From positions 868,001 through 932,000 of the forward strand of contig CAWBSR010000015.1 of NCBI GenBank assembly GCA_963791545.1: DNA of 64,000 bases. Direction: 5' to 3'. Below the pieces are notes generated by a model, which saw only the letters and a list, made by a program, of their open reading frames with translations, did no database searches and had not been told where the DNA came from. Of this stretch, positions 17,252-26,526 are shown piece after piece (position 1 is the first letter of the stretch; every line of letters starts with the position of its first letter). The stretch is from JALYXV01 sp963791545 (GTDB taxonomy: Bacteria; Actinomycetota; Acidimicrobiia; Acidimicrobiales; Palsa-688). Both the position numbers and the translations under genes were made by a program.

Positions 17252-18085
17252 ATGGCGCAACGCGACTTGTTGAAGCGGTATCTGGATGCGGGAATGGCCT
17301 TTACCGCAATGACAAAGTCCAAGGCTGAGGAGATCGTCAAAGAATTGGTGAGGGCCGGTGAGATTCAGCGCGATCAAGTCCAGACCCAGGTCGATGAACT
17401 GATCGAACGCAGCCGTCGCAACAGCGACAGCCTGGTGGCTTTGGTCCGCAAAGAAGTCATGTCCCAACTGGCCGACCTGACGACGACGGTTCGCACCCTG
17501 GAGCGGCGCCTGGCCGGCGACACCTCAGGGGCCCCCGGGGCCCCGGACACGCAGGCGCCGGCCGGCCAAAAGGCGCCAGCGGCCAAGAAGGCCCGCCCCA
17601 CCGGGAAGTCCGCCCCGGTCGACGAAGCGCCGCCTGTTAGCGACCAGGCGCGGGCGGCCAAGAATGCCCCGGCCGCTAAAGGGTCGGTCCCCGCTGCGAA
17701 GGCGCCAGCCAAGAAAGCAACCGCCAAGAAGGCCGCCGCCAAGGCTCCCGCTGGTCAAGCACCCGCCAACGAGGCACCCGCCAAGAAGGCCGCCGCTAAG
17801 GGCCCAGCTGCTCAAGCACCCGCCAACGAGGCACCCGCCAAAAAGGCGCCCGCCAGGAAGGCAACGGCCGCCAAGGCGCCACCAGCCGTCGCTGCCGGCG
17901 GCCCGGCCGAAGCACCGGCGCCGGCCACCGAGGCGCCCGCCAAGAAGACGGCGCCGGCCACCGCGGCGCCCGCCAAGAAGGCGGCGCCGGCCAAGCGGGC
18001 GCCTGCCAAGAAGGCGGCACCACCCGCGACCGTGGAAACAACGGCAACCACCGAGACATCCGGTTCTGATTCCGGCGCCCCCTAG
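17252..18085 (+). CDS. Phasin-like coiled coil with histone H1-like Lys/Ala tail
   Basis: 277 residues in two halves. Residues 1-95 are helical with heptads (KSKAEEIVKELVRAGEI, QVDELIERSRRNSDSL, EVMSQLADLTTTVRTLERRL), like polyhydroxyalkanoate-granule phasins. Residues 96-277 are low-complexity repeats of APAKKA, AKKAAAK and PANEAP, like the lysine-rich tails of histone H1 or mycobacterial HupB. The tail is strongly basic and suits nucleic acid or polyphosphate binding. The DNA of the tail is repetitive, so length variation between strains is likely. Upstream of tlyA in the same direction. Confidence 0.7.
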   Translation: MAQRDLLKRYLDAGMAFTAMTKSKAEEIVKELVRAGEIQRDQVQTQVDELIERSRRNSDSLVALVRKEVMSQLADLTTTVRTLERRLAGDTSGAPGAPDTQAPAGQKAPAAKKARPTGKSAPVDEAPPVSDQARAAKNAPAAKGSVPAAKAPAKKATAKKAAAKAPAGQAPANEAPAKKAAAKGPAAQAPANEAPAKKAPARKATAAKAPPAVAAGGPAEAPAPATEAPAKKTAPATAAPAKKAAPAKRAPAKKAAPPATVETTATTETSGSDSGAP

Positions 18086-18100
18086 TTTCCCGGCCGGCCA

Positions 18101-18952
18101 TTGAGCGGCCGGCGACGGCTGGATCTCGAGCTGGTCCGCCGGGGCCTGGTGGACAGCCGGGAACAAGCCCAGGCGGCGGTGGCGGCTCGACAGGTTCTCG
18201 TCCGGGGCGCGGTCGCGGAACGACCCTCCCATCTCGTCGATCCCTCGGATCCGGTGGTCCTGGCGGCGCCCCCCTCCCGTTTTGTCAGTCGGGGCGGGCT
18301 GAAGCTCGACGCCGCCCTCGATCGCTTCGCCATCGAGGTCACCGCCCGGCGGGCCCTGGATGCAGGCGCCTCCACCGGCGGGTTCACCGACTGCCTCCTG
18401 CAGCGGGGGGCGGTGTCAGTCGTGGCGGTCGACGTGGGGCGGGGTCAACTCCACGAGCGGCTGGCTCGCGACCCGCGGGTCGACTCACGGGAACGCACCA
18501 ACATCCGCCACCTCACTCTCGAGGAGGTCGGCGGAGTTCCCTTCGAGGTGGTCGTCGCCGATTTGTCGTTCATTTCGTTGCGTACCGTGGCGCCCGCCCT
18601 CCTCGAGCATCTAAGCGGGCCCGGAGCCGACATAGTGGTCCTGGTCAAGCCCCAGTTCGAGGCGGGCCGGCAGGCGGCCTCGTCGGGCCGGGGCGTCATC
18701 CGGGACCCTGCCGTCTGGTCGCGGACCCTCGTCGAGGTCATGTGCGCCCTGAGCGACCACCGAGCCGCGATGATGGGCCTCATGGTGTCCCCGCTCACCG
18801 GCGCCGACGGCAATGTCGAGTTCCTGGCCCACCTCCGGGCCCCCGGCGGCGATCGGCCCGAAACCAACCCCACCGGCCGCGCCGACCTCGACCTGGCGGT
18901 GGCGGCCGTGGTGGCGGAAGCCGGGGCGCGCCACGGCATGGAGAACCGGTGA
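18101..18952 (+). CDS. tlyA: TlyA family rRNA 2'-O-methyltransferase
   Basis: 283 residues from TTG 18101. An S4 RNA-binding domain (residues 1-60, LDLELVRRGLVDSREQAQAA) is followed by an FtsJ-type methyltransferase: the RFVSRGGLKLDAALDRF entry, ALDAGASTGGFTDCLLQ as SAM motif I and VVADLSFISL as motif IV. In mycobacteria TlyA methylates 16S and 23S rRNA and gives capreomycin susceptibility. Its stop overlaps the nadK start (TGATG), as in the conserved tlyA-nadK-recN order. Confidence 0.93.
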   Translation: MSGRRRLDLELVRRGLVDSREQAQAAVAARQVLVRGAVAERPSHLVDPSDPVVLAAPPSRFVSRGGLKLDAALDRFAIEVTARRALDAGASTGGFTDCLLQRGAVSVVAVDVGRGQLHERLARDPRVDSRERTNIRHLTLEEVGGVPFEVVVADLSFISLRTVAPALLEHLSGPGADIVVLVKPQFEAGRQAASSGRGVIRDPAVWSRTLVEVMCALSDHRAAMMGLMVSPLTGADGNVEFLAHLRAPGGDRPETNPTGRADLDLAVAAVVAEAGARHGMENR

Positions 18953-19791
18953 TGGCCACCATCGGTTTCATCCCCCACCCAAATCGAGAGGAAGCCGTGG
19001 GGTTGGCTCGCTCGACTGCCGCCTGGCTGACCGCGGCGGGCCACCACGCGCCCATCCTCTCGGGCGACAGCAGCGACCCGGCAGAACGGGAAAGCGCCCG
19101 AAACCTTGACCTGGCCGTCAGCATCGGAGGTGACGGCACCATGCTCCGAGTCGTCGACCTGGTGGTGCCCTTCGACGTCCCCGTGGTCGGGGTCAATGTC
19201 GGCCACCTCGGCTTCTTGACCGAAGTCGGACCGGCCGAGCTCACCGAGGCCGTGGAGCGCTTCCTCGCCGGCGAGTTCCGGATCGAGGAGCGGCTGATGC
19301 TGGCCATCGAGGTCCGCTCCGGGCCCGGGGGGGGACCGCCCCGCCTCCATTCCGCGCTCAATGACCTCGTCATCCAGCGAGCGTTCTCGGGGCACACGGT
19401 CCGGTTGGCGGTCTGCTTGAAGGGGACCCCGTTCCTCACCTACGCCTCCGACTCCATGATCCTGGCCACCCCGACCGGCTCCACCGCCTACAACCTCTCC
19501 GCCCGGGGGCCGATACTCTCGCCCCGGACCCGGGCGCTCGTCCTGACGCCGGTGGCGGCCCACATGTTGTTCGACCGGTCCCTCGTGCTGGCCGAGGACG
19601 AGGATGTGACATTCGAGATCCTGGGAGACCTGTCGGCCGAGTTGGTGGTCGACGGCCAGATCGTCGGATGTCTGCCCACCGGCACCGTTGTCCATTGCCG
19701 GGCGGGTGACCATAACGCCCGGTTCGTCACCTTCGGGGGCTACGACTTCCACCACGTCCTGAAGCAGAAGTTCGGCCCCACGGACCGCTGA
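18952..19791 (+). CDS. nadK: NAD kinase
   Basis: 279 residues; ATP- or polyphosphate-dependent phosphorylation of NAD to NADP in the cytosol. Seen are SIGGDGTMLRVVD (the GGDGT motif near residue 63), VGVNVGHLGFLTE, and the NAD-binding ATPTGSTAYNLSARGP. ATG 18952 overlaps the tlyA stop, and its own stop overlaps the recN start, so the three are translationally linked. Confidence 0.95.
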   Translation: MATIGFIPHPNREEAVGLARSTAAWLTAAGHHAPILSGDSSDPAERESARNLDLAVSIGGDGTMLRVVDLVVPFDVPVVGVNVGHLGFLTEVGPAELTEAVERFLAGEFRIEERLMLAIEVRSGPGGGPPRLHSALNDLVIQRAFSGHTVRLAVCLKGTPFLTYASDSMILATPTGSTAYNLSARGPILSPRTRALVLTPVAAHMLFDRSLVLAEDEDVTFEILGDLSAELVVDGQIVGCLPTGTVVHCRAGDHNARFVTFGGYDFHHVLKQKFGPTDR

Positions 19792-21503
19792 TGCTGGCGG
19801 AGCTCAGGGTCAAAGAGCTCGGCGTCATCGCCGATCTGAGTCTGGTTCTGGGATCCGGCCTCATCGCGCTCACCGGGGAAACCGGGGCGGGGAAAACCCT
19901 GGTCGTCGAGGCCATCGAGCTTCTCCTAGGGGGACGAGCCGATCCCGTCCTGGTCCGGCCCGGTGCCACCGAAGCCGTCATCGAAGGTCGCTTTCTGGTG
20001 GGCGACGGGGAAACCGCCGCCCTCAGAGACGCGCAAAGCGACGCGGAAAGAGATGCGGACAGAGATCCGGAAGGCGCCGCCGAGAGCGAGGCGCAACCCG
20101 GCGACGAGCGCGAGTTGGTCCTCTCGCGCACCGTTCCCGTGTCAGGACGGTCCCGGGCCTATGTCAACGGGCGCATGGCGCCCCTGTCGGCGCTGGAGGA
20201 AAAGGCGGGGACCCTCATCGACCTGCACGGCCAGCACAGCCACCAGTCGCTGTTGGCGCCCGCCGCCCAACGCTCGGCGTTGGACCGCTACGCCGGCGTC
20301 GATCTCGAGCCGGTCGCGGCCGCCCGGCGCCGGGTGCGCCAGGCGTCAGCGGTGCTGGTCCAGTTGGGCGGCGACGCGGGCAGCCGGGCGCGGGAGCTGG
20401 ACATGCTGGCCTTTCAGGTCAGGGAGATCGACGACGCTGCCGTGAGTTCGGCCGACGAGGACGAGGAACTTTCCAGCGAGGAGGAGCGCCTGGCCCATGC
20501 CCGCTCCCATCGCGAAGCGGCGGAACAGGCCGTGGCCGCGTTCCGCGGCGACGGAGGCGTTACCGACGCCCTGGGCGGCGTGATCGCGGTCGTGGCTGGG
20601 CACCCGCCGCTGGCCGGGGTGGAGGAACGGCTGCGGGCCGCCGCCATCGACCTCGCCGATGTGGCCGACGACCTGCGATCGGTCGCCGAGAACCTGGAGG
20701 ACGATCCGCAGCGCCTGGCCTGGATCCGGCAACGCCGCCAGCTACTGCGCCAGCTGCGCCGGAAATATGGCGAGTCGTTGTCGGACGTCACCGCCTACGC
20801 GGCGTCGGCCCGGCAGCGTCTCGCCGAGCTGAACGGCTACGAGCAGCGAGCCGCCGAGTTGGAGCACGAACGCGACCAGGCCGCCATCGACCTCTGCGCC
20901 GCCGAGATCGAGGTCGGCCGGCAACGGCGAAAGGCGGCGCCCCATCTGGCCGCCGCCATCGAGCATCAGCTCCACTCCCTGGCCATGCCCAAAGCCCGAG
21001 TGGAGGTCCATGTCGGTGAGGACGGGGCGGGAGACGACGTCACCTGGCAGCTGGCCGCCAACCCCGGCGAATCGCCTCGGCCGTTCGCCAAAGTGGCCTC
21101 GGGGGGCGAACTGGCCCGAACCATGCTGGCCGCCCGGCTGGTTCTTGGCCCCGCGGGCCGCCCCGCCCAAGGCGGCCCGACCACCTTGGTGTTCGACGAG
21201 GTCGACGCCGGGATCGGCGGCGAGGCGGCCTTGGCGGTGGGGCGGGCGCTGGGCGAACTGGGGCACCACCATCAGGTACTGGTCGTCACCCATCTGGCCC
21301 AGGTGGCCGCCTTCGCCGACCATCAGATCGCGGTCCGGAAGGACGAAATCGGCGGCCGGGCGGTGGCAACCGTCGAGCCGCTGGACGCGGCCGGCCGCAT
21401 CGTGGAACTGTCCCGCATGCTGTCCGGCCAACCGGACAGCGCCACCGCCCGCCTCCATGCCGAGGAATTGCTGACGCTGGCCCAGAGCTCCCGGCCCCGC
21501 TAG
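19791..21503 (+). CDS. recN: DNA repair protein RecN
   Basis: 570-residue SMC-like ATPase acting at double-strand breaks. Walker A TGETGAGKTLVVEA (residues 28-41), the ITLHGQHSHQ-like region (IDLHGQHSHQSLL), central coiled coil, signature FAKVASGGELARTML and Walker B TLVFDEVDAGIGG near the C-terminus are all present. Odd: residues about 79-106 are an Asp/Glu/Ala/Arg-rich insert with repeated DNA (AQSDAERDADRDPEGAAESE). ATG 19791 overlaps the nadK stop. Confidence 0.95.
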   Translation: MLAELRVKELGVIADLSLVLGSGLIALTGETGAGKTLVVEAIELLLGGRADPVLVRPGATEAVIEGRFLVGDGETAALRDAQSDAERDADRDPEGAAESEAQPGDERELVLSRTVPVSGRSRAYVNGRMAPLSALEEKAGTLIDLHGQHSHQSLLAPAAQRSALDRYAGVDLEPVAAARRRVRQASAVLVQLGGDAGSRARELDMLAFQVREIDDAAVSSADEDEELSSEEERLAHARSHREAAEQAVAAFRGDGGVTDALGGVIAVVAGHPPLAGVEERLRAAAIDLADVADDLRSVAENLEDDPQRLAWIRQRRQLLRQLRRKYGESLSDVTAYAASARQRLAELNGYEQRAAELEHERDQAAIDLCAAEIEVGRQRRKAAPHLAAAIEHQLHSLAMPKARVEVHVGEDGAGDDVTWQLAANPGESPRPFAKVASGGELARTMLAARLVLGPAGRPAQGGPTTLVFDEVDAGIGGEAALAVGRALGELGHHHQVLVVTHLAQVAAFADHQIAVRKDEIGGRAVATVEPLDAAGRIVELSRMLSGQPDSATARLHAEELLTLAQSSRPR

Positions 21504-21596
21504 TGCCGGGCGCAGGCCGCGTCCGGCCGGGCACCTGGGCCGTAAGCGCGGGCCCGCTACCGTCAGGCATCCGCCAGGAGTAGCCGCGCCGCGCGA

Positions 21597-21654
21597 TAGC
21601 CTGGTTTGGCCGCCCCCGTTGGCGTCCACAGGTTCGAAACGGGAGGAGACACAG
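21597..21654 (+). promoter_or_regulatory. Possible pyrG -10 box and leader
   Basis: TAGCCT at 21597-21602 could be a -10; the leader would then be about 50 bases and carries GGGAGGAG ahead of ATG 21655, one of the best ribosome binding sites in the window. No clear -35 was seen. Confidence 0.35.
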
Positions 21655-23328
21655 ATGGCGAAGCACATCTTCGTCACCGGCGGTGTGGCCAGTTCATTGG
21701 GTAAGGGCCTGGCCGCGTCGTCGCTCGGCCGCCTCCTGAAGAGCCGGGGTTTGCGGGTCACCATGCAGAAGCTGGACCCCTACATCAACGTCGACCCGGG
21801 GACCATGAACCCCTTCGAGCACGGCGAGGTCTTCGTCACCGAGGACGGCGGCGAGACCGACCTCGACCTGGGCCACTACGAACGGTTCATCGACGAGAAC
21901 CTGCGCCGGGAATCCAACGCCACCACCGGTTCGATATACCAGTCGGTGATCGCCAAGGAACGGCGGGGTGACTTCCTCGGCAAGACGGTGCAGGTGATCC
22001 CCCACATCACCGACGAGATCAAGGGCCGCATCAAGCGGCTCGCCTCGGACTCGGTGGACGTCGTGATCACCGAGGTCGGGGGAACGGTCGGCGACATCGA
22101 GATCCTCCCGTTCCTCGAGGCCATCCGGCAGTTCCGCAAGGACGTGGGCCGCGACAACGTGTGCTACGTGCATGTGACCCTGGTTCCCTACCTGGGCCCC
22201 TCGGGGGAGCAGAAGACCAAGCCCACCCAGCACTCGGTGACCGAGTTGCGCAGCCGGGGCATCCAACCCGATGTGATCATCTGCCGCAGTGACCGCGAGA
22301 TCTCCTCGGGGCTGAAGCGCAAGATCTCGTTGTTGTGCGACGTGCCCATCGAGGCGGTGGTGTCCTGTGTCGACGCCCCCAACCTGTACGAGATCCCCCT
22401 GGCGCTGCACGAGGAGCGCCTGGACGGCTATGTCTGCCGGCTGCTGCGTTTCGATGACGACCGCCATCCGCTCGACCTGACCAACTGGGAGCGGCTGGTG
22501 GACCGGGTCGAGGCGGCGACGCGCCCGGTGCGGATCGGCTTGATCGGCAAGTACGTCAACCTGCCCGACGCCTACCTCTCGGTGGGCGAGGCGCTCCGCC
22601 ACGGCGGCTACTTCCACGGCGCCAAGATCGACCTCGAGTGGATCCAGGCCGAGGACGTCGAGGGGTTGCTGGCCGATGGGCGCCTGCGGGACCTGGACGG
22701 GATCGTGATCCCCGGAGGGTTCGGTGAGCGGGGGATCGAGGGCAAGATCGCGGCGGCCGGCTACGCCCGGGAGCACGACATCCCCTGCCTCGGGCTGTGC
22801 CTGGGCCTGCAGGTGATGGTCATCGAGTACGCCCGCAACGTGTGCGGCCTGGTCGGCGCCAACTCCCGTGAGTTCGACCCGGCTTCGCCCCACCCGGTCA
22901 TCGACCTCATGGACGAGCAGCGCGACGTCGTCGACATGGGCGGGAGCATGCGCCTCGGCGCCTACGTAGCCCGGTTGCAACCCGACAGCCAGGTAGCCCG
23001 GGCCTACGGCGACACCGTCGTCTATGAGCGCCACCGTCACCGCTACGAGGTCAACAACACCTACCGGCGCCGGCTCGAGGACGCTCGTCTGGTGTGCTGC
23101 GGGACGTCGCCCGACGACCGGCTGGTCGAGTTCATCGAGCTGCCCGGCCACCCGATGTGGGTCGGGACCCAGGCTCATCCCGAGTTCAAGAGCCGCCCCG
23201 ACCGGCCCCATCCGTTGTTCCGGGAGCTGGTCGGCGCCGCGCTGGCCCGGGCCGAGGGCCGAGCTCCCCGCCTCATCGACCTCAGCACCCTGAAGGCCGG
23301 CCGGTCCGGCTCGCCCAGCGGGCATTGA
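21655..23328 (+). CDS. pyrG: CTP synthase
   Basis: 557 residues; ATP-dependent amination of UTP to CTP using glutamine ammonia. N-terminal synthetase (IFVTGGVASSLGKGLAASSL, residues 5-24; MNPFEHGEVFVTEDGGETD) and C-terminal glutaminase with the nucleophile in CLGLCLGLQVM, then QAHPEFKSRP for the His-Glu pair. ATG 21655 is preceded by a strong ribosome binding site; the 12 codons above it are not family sequence. The nudF-like gene overlaps the stop. Confidence 0.97.
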   Translation: MAKHIFVTGGVASSLGKGLAASSLGRLLKSRGLRVTMQKLDPYINVDPGTMNPFEHGEVFVTEDGGETDLDLGHYERFIDENLRRESNATTGSIYQSVIAKERRGDFLGKTVQVIPHITDEIKGRIKRLASDSVDVVITEVGGTVGDIEILPFLEAIRQFRKDVGRDNVCYVHVTLVPYLGPSGEQKTKPTQHSVTELRSRGIQPDVIICRSDREISSGLKRKISLLCDVPIEAVVSCVDAPNLYEIPLALHEERLDGYVCRLLRFDDDRHPLDLTNWERLVDRVEAATRPVRIGLIGKYVNLPDAYLSVGEALRHGGYFHGAKIDLEWIQAEDVEGLLADGRLRDLDGIVIPGGFGERGIEGKIAAAGYAREHDIPCLGLCLGLQVMVIEYARNVCGLVGANSREFDPASPHPVIDLMDEQRDVVDMGGSMRLGAYVARLQPDSQVARAYGDTVVYERHRHRYEVNNTYRRRLEDARLVCCGTSPDDRLVEFIELPGHPMWVGTQAHPEFKSRPDRPHPLFRELVGAALARAEGRAPRLIDLSTLKAGRSGSPSGH

Positions 23329-23915
23329 GCAGTCCTTTGAGCTCCCAGTTCCGGCGACTGAACGAGGAGCTGCGCTACCAGGGGGCGCTCATCAGCGTGG
23401 CCACCGCCAACTTCGAGGCGCCCGACGGCCGAATCTTTGAGCGCGACGTCGTCCACCACCCGGGCGCGGTGTCGGTGGTCCCCGTGATCGGGGGCGGCCG
23501 GTCGCCCGGCGGAGAGCCTGACGGGTACCAGGTCATCCTGGTCCGCCAGTACCGGGCCGCGGTGGACGCTGACCTGCTCGAGGTGGTCGCGGGGAAGCGG
23601 GACGTGGCCGATGAACCTCCCGGGGAGACGGCCCGGCGAGAGTTGGCGGAAGAGATCGGCATGGTCGCGGGGCGCATGGAGTTGCTGGCCGAGTTCTACA
23701 ACTCGCCCGGGTTCTGCGACGAGCACTCCTATGTGTTCCTGGGCCTCGACTTGGAGCCCACCGCATCACAGGCCCACGGCATCGAGGAGCAGTACATGAC
23801 GATCGAGCGGGTGGCGCTGGTCGACGTGGCGGCCATGATCAAGGGGCGGGAGATCGTCGACGCCAAGACAATCATCGGCCTGACCCTGGCCAAGGAGGCG
23901 CTCGGCATCCACTGA
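23325..23915 (+). CDS. nudF: NUDIX hydrolase, ADP-ribose pyrophosphatase-like
   Basis: About 196 residues from TTG 23325, which overlaps the pyrG stop (TTGA); TTG 23337 is also in frame. The Nudix box reads AGKRDVADEPPGETARRE then LAEEIG, with six residues rather than five between Gly and Glu, a spacing I recall from the mycobacterial ADP-ribose enzyme Rv1700. It follows pyrG exactly as in Mycobacterium. Substrate ADP-ribose is inferred from this synteny. Confidence 0.88.
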   Translation: MSSPLSSQFRRLNEELRYQGALISVATANFEAPDGRIFERDVVHHPGAVSVVPVIGGGRSPGGEPDGYQVILVRQYRAAVDADLLEVVAGKRDVADEPPGETARRELAEEIGMVAGRMELLAEFYNSPGFCDEHSYVFLGLDLEPTASQAHGIEEQYMTIERVALVDVAAMIKGREIVDAKTIIGLTLAKEALGIH

Positions 23916-23997
23916 GCCCGGCCTTGGGGCGCGGAGGCGGGGCCGAGCGCCGGGGTGCGGAGGGGCGGCGTGGCCGGGCCGAGCGCCGGGGCAGCCG

Positions 23998-26436
23998 CTA
24001 GCGCACCGTGAAGCCGACCGAGACCGAACGGGAGTACCGGCCGTTGACCTTGGTCAGGATCGTGGCGTACAGGGTCTGGCCGCTCGGCAGGGTCGGGATC
24101 TTGTAGCTCGCCTGGCTGGGCGGTAGCGGCTTGGAGTTGACGAGGTCGGTCCCGTACAGCGTGGTGCCGATCGTGAGGAGGTAGCCCTCCGACGTCGCCG
24201 CCGGGGTCCAGGTGAACGCCTGGTTCGGGTCGACGCTGGTCGCCCCGTTGAGGGGGTAGGTAAAGGTGGCCTCGCCGGGCGCCGCCGTGAGCGAGATCGA
24301 CTGGGGCGGGCTGAAGATCCCGTTGGCCAGGGTCAGCACCCGGGCGTACAGCGTCTTGCCGGTCGGCAGGGCGCCCACGTCGAGTGACTGCTGGGTCGCC
24401 GGCAGCACCCCGCTGTCGAGGACGTCGCTCCCTGCCGGGGTGGTCCCGATGATCACCTCGTAGCCCTGGGCCCCCGCCACTTTGGTCCACGCGAACAGCT
24501 TCGTCGTATCGACGTTGTTCTGGCCGTCCTTGGGGTAGCTGAACGTGGCCCCGAGCGGTGCCACGCTGAAGGAAACGCCCTGGAAGGCCGAGAAGTTGCC
24601 CCCTATCTCGGTGAGGATCGTGGCGTAGAGGGTCTGGCCAAACGGCAGCGTCGGGACCTTGATCGACGTCTGGTTGGCGGGTAGGACGCCCGAGTTGAAC
24701 AGGTCCGACCCTCGGGGCGTGGTGCCGATCACCAGGGCGTAGGCCTGGGCCGACGGCACGGTGGACCACACAAACGGCAACGTGCCGTCGATGGCCGTCT
24801 GGCCATTGGTGGGGAAGACGAAGGTGGCTTCGTTGACCGGGAGCTCCACGATCTGGTTGGCGTCGGGTTCCACCGCGAACACGTCACCGGGGCCGTCGAC
24901 CGCCAGTTGCCGGGGCCGGATGAGGCCCTCGAAGGCCAGTGTGATCTGCGCCCCGCCCTGGGGAAGCTCGACCACCCGGCTGGAATAGGTGTCGGCCGTG
25001 AACACGTCGCCGGCCGCATCGACCGCCACCCCCAGGGGGAACACCAAGCCCCGGAAAGGGACTGTTCCCTGGGTCCCGTCCCGGGCCAGTTCCACGACCC
25101 GGCCGTTGGCGCTGTCGGCCACGAACAGGTCCCCCTTGGCGTCGACCGCCACCCCGAAGGGCAAGATGAGGCCCGCGATGGGCACCACCACCTGATCCTT
25201 GCCCTTGGGCAGCGCCACCACCCGGTTGCCGTAGGTGTCGGCCACGTACACGTTGCCCAACCCATCGGCCGCCACACCGTAGGGATGCTGCAGGCCATGG
25301 AAGGCGAGCACCGCCTGGGTGGTGGCGCCGGCGACCACCTCGACGACGCGGTTGTTGTTGGTGTCGGCCACGAACACGTTCCCGAATGGGTCGACCGCGA
25401 TCGCGGCCGGCGCCGACAAGCCGTTGAACGGCAATGGCGTGCTGCCCCCGCCGCTCAAAATCTCGGTTACCCGGTTGTTGACGGCGTCGGCTACGAAGAC
25501 GTTGCCGAAGCGATCCAGGGCGACCGCCGACGGCGAGGCGAAGGCGTCGGGGGGCACGACCGCCTGGTTGCCGCCGGCGCTCAACTCCACCACGCGGTTG
25601 TTGCCGGTGTCGGCGACGAAGACGTCGCCGGCCGGGTTGACGGCCACCCCGTGAGGACCCCAGAGGCCCTGGAAGGTCAGCACCTTCGAGGAACCGGTGC
25701 CTTTGGCCAGCTGGAGGACCCGGCCGTGGGTGGCGTCGGCGACGAGCACGTCGCCGGCTCCGTTCACCGCCACCCCCTCCGGGTCCAGCAACTCCGCGAT
25801 GGGCAGGGGCGCCGCGGCGCCGCCCGGTAGCAACTCGAAAACCTTGCGCTGGCCGGCGTCGGCTACGACCACCTCGCCTCCGGCTCCGACGGCCACCGCG
25901 GTGGGAACGAGCGCCTTCGGCAACGTCAGCGGCGACTGGACGCCCTTGGCCAAGGTTGCGACCCGGGCGTTGCCGGGGTCCGCGACGTAGACCCGACCGG
26001 ACCGGTCGACCGCCACCCCCCCGACCGCGCCCAGCCCGGTGAAGCCCAGGGTGGTCTGGGTGCCCCCTTTGGACAGCTCCACCACCGACTGGTTGCCCTG
26101 GTCGCTCACGAACACGGCCCCCGCCCCGTCGACCGCCACCCCGACCGGCAGGGCGAGACCGGTGAACCCCAAGGTGGTCTCGACCCCGCCCTTCGTCACC
26201 TTCAGCACCCGCTGGTTGCGGCTGTCGGCGATGAAGAGGTCGCCGGCACCGTCGAGGGCGACCCCGGTGGGGGCGCTCATGCCCTTGACCAACGCCAGCT
26301 GGGGGGCGTAGGCGATGGGGGCGGCGGCGGCAGGAACGGCTGGCGCCAGGGACCGCCCGATGCCGACGGCCGTCATCATCACCGCCATCAAGACCATCGG
26401 CGTCGCGCGCGCCACTCGTCGAAGGATTCGTTGCAC
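23998..26436 (-). CDS. Exported NHL-repeat protein with three Ig-like C-terminal repeats
   Basis: About 812 residues from GTG 26436. A signal peptide (hydrophobic VLMAVMMTAVGIG, then PAVPAAAA) is followed by twelve NHL repeats such as PHGVAVNPAGDVFVADTGNN, enough for two six-bladed propellers. Then come three 90-residue repeats beginning ATFVFPTNG, ATFSYPKDG and ATFTYPLNG, each with YALVIGTTPRGSDLF-like and LPFGQTLYATILT-like strands, resembling Ig/Fn3 modules. Probably a large extracellular binding or adhesion protein. The open frame continues upstream as a shadow of the fusion gene. GTG and a weak site set the start, so a few codons are uncertain. Confidence 0.78.
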   Translation of the reverse strand: MQRILRRVARATPMVLMAVMMTAVGIGRSLAPAVPAAAAPIAYAPQLALVKGMSAPTGVALDGAGDLFIADSRNQRVLKVTKGGVETTLGFTGLALPVGVAVDGAGAVFVSDQGNQSVVELSKGGTQTTLGFTGLGAVGGVAVDRSGRVYVADPGNARVATLAKGVQSPLTLPKALVPTAVAVGAGGEVVVADAGQRKVFELLPGGAAAPLPIAELLDPEGVAVNGAGDVLVADATHGRVLQLAKGTGSSKVLTFQGLWGPHGVAVNPAGDVFVADTGNNRVVELSAGGNQAVVPPDAFASPSAVALDRFGNVFVADAVNNRVTEILSGGGSTPLPFNGLSAPAAIAVDPFGNVFVADTNNNRVVEVVAGATTQAVLAFHGLQHPYGVAADGLGNVYVADTYGNRVVALPKGKDQVVVPIAGLILPFGVAVDAKGDLFVADSANGRVVELARDGTQGTVPFRGLVFPLGVAVDAAGDVFTADTYSSRVVELPQGGAQITLAFEGLIRPRQLAVDGPGDVFAVEPDANQIVELPVNEATFVFPTNGQTAIDGTLPFVWSTVPSAQAYALVIGTTPRGSDLFNSGVLPANQTSIKVPTLPFGQTLYATILTEIGGNFSAFQGVSFSVAPLGATFSYPKDGQNNVDTTKLFAWTKVAGAQGYEVIIGTTPAGSDVLDSGVLPATQQSLDVGALPTGKTLYARVLTLANGIFSPPQSISLTAAPGEATFTYPLNGATSVDPNQAFTWTPAATSEGYLLTIGTTLYGTDLVNSKPLPPSQASYKIPTLPSGQTLYATILTKVNGRYSRSVSVGFTVR

Positions 26437-26513
26437 CCGGCAGGAAAACGTAGCGGCCGGGGGATCCCGCGGGTGACCGGGCGCCGGGTCCGCTGGGCGG
26501 GGGAGACCACCGC

Positions 26514-26526
26514 TACGCTCGAACCT
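26514..26526 (+). promoter_or_regulatory. -10 box for the ald-xerD gene
   Basis: TACGCT at 26514-26519 is 7 bases before GTG 26527. It is the only promoter-like box seen for the fused gene; none was seen near the XerD half. Confidence 0.5.

Noticed and set aside
21694..23325. 543-residue open frame opposite pyrG
   Set aside because: Mirror of a highly conserved gene; composition is shadow-like.
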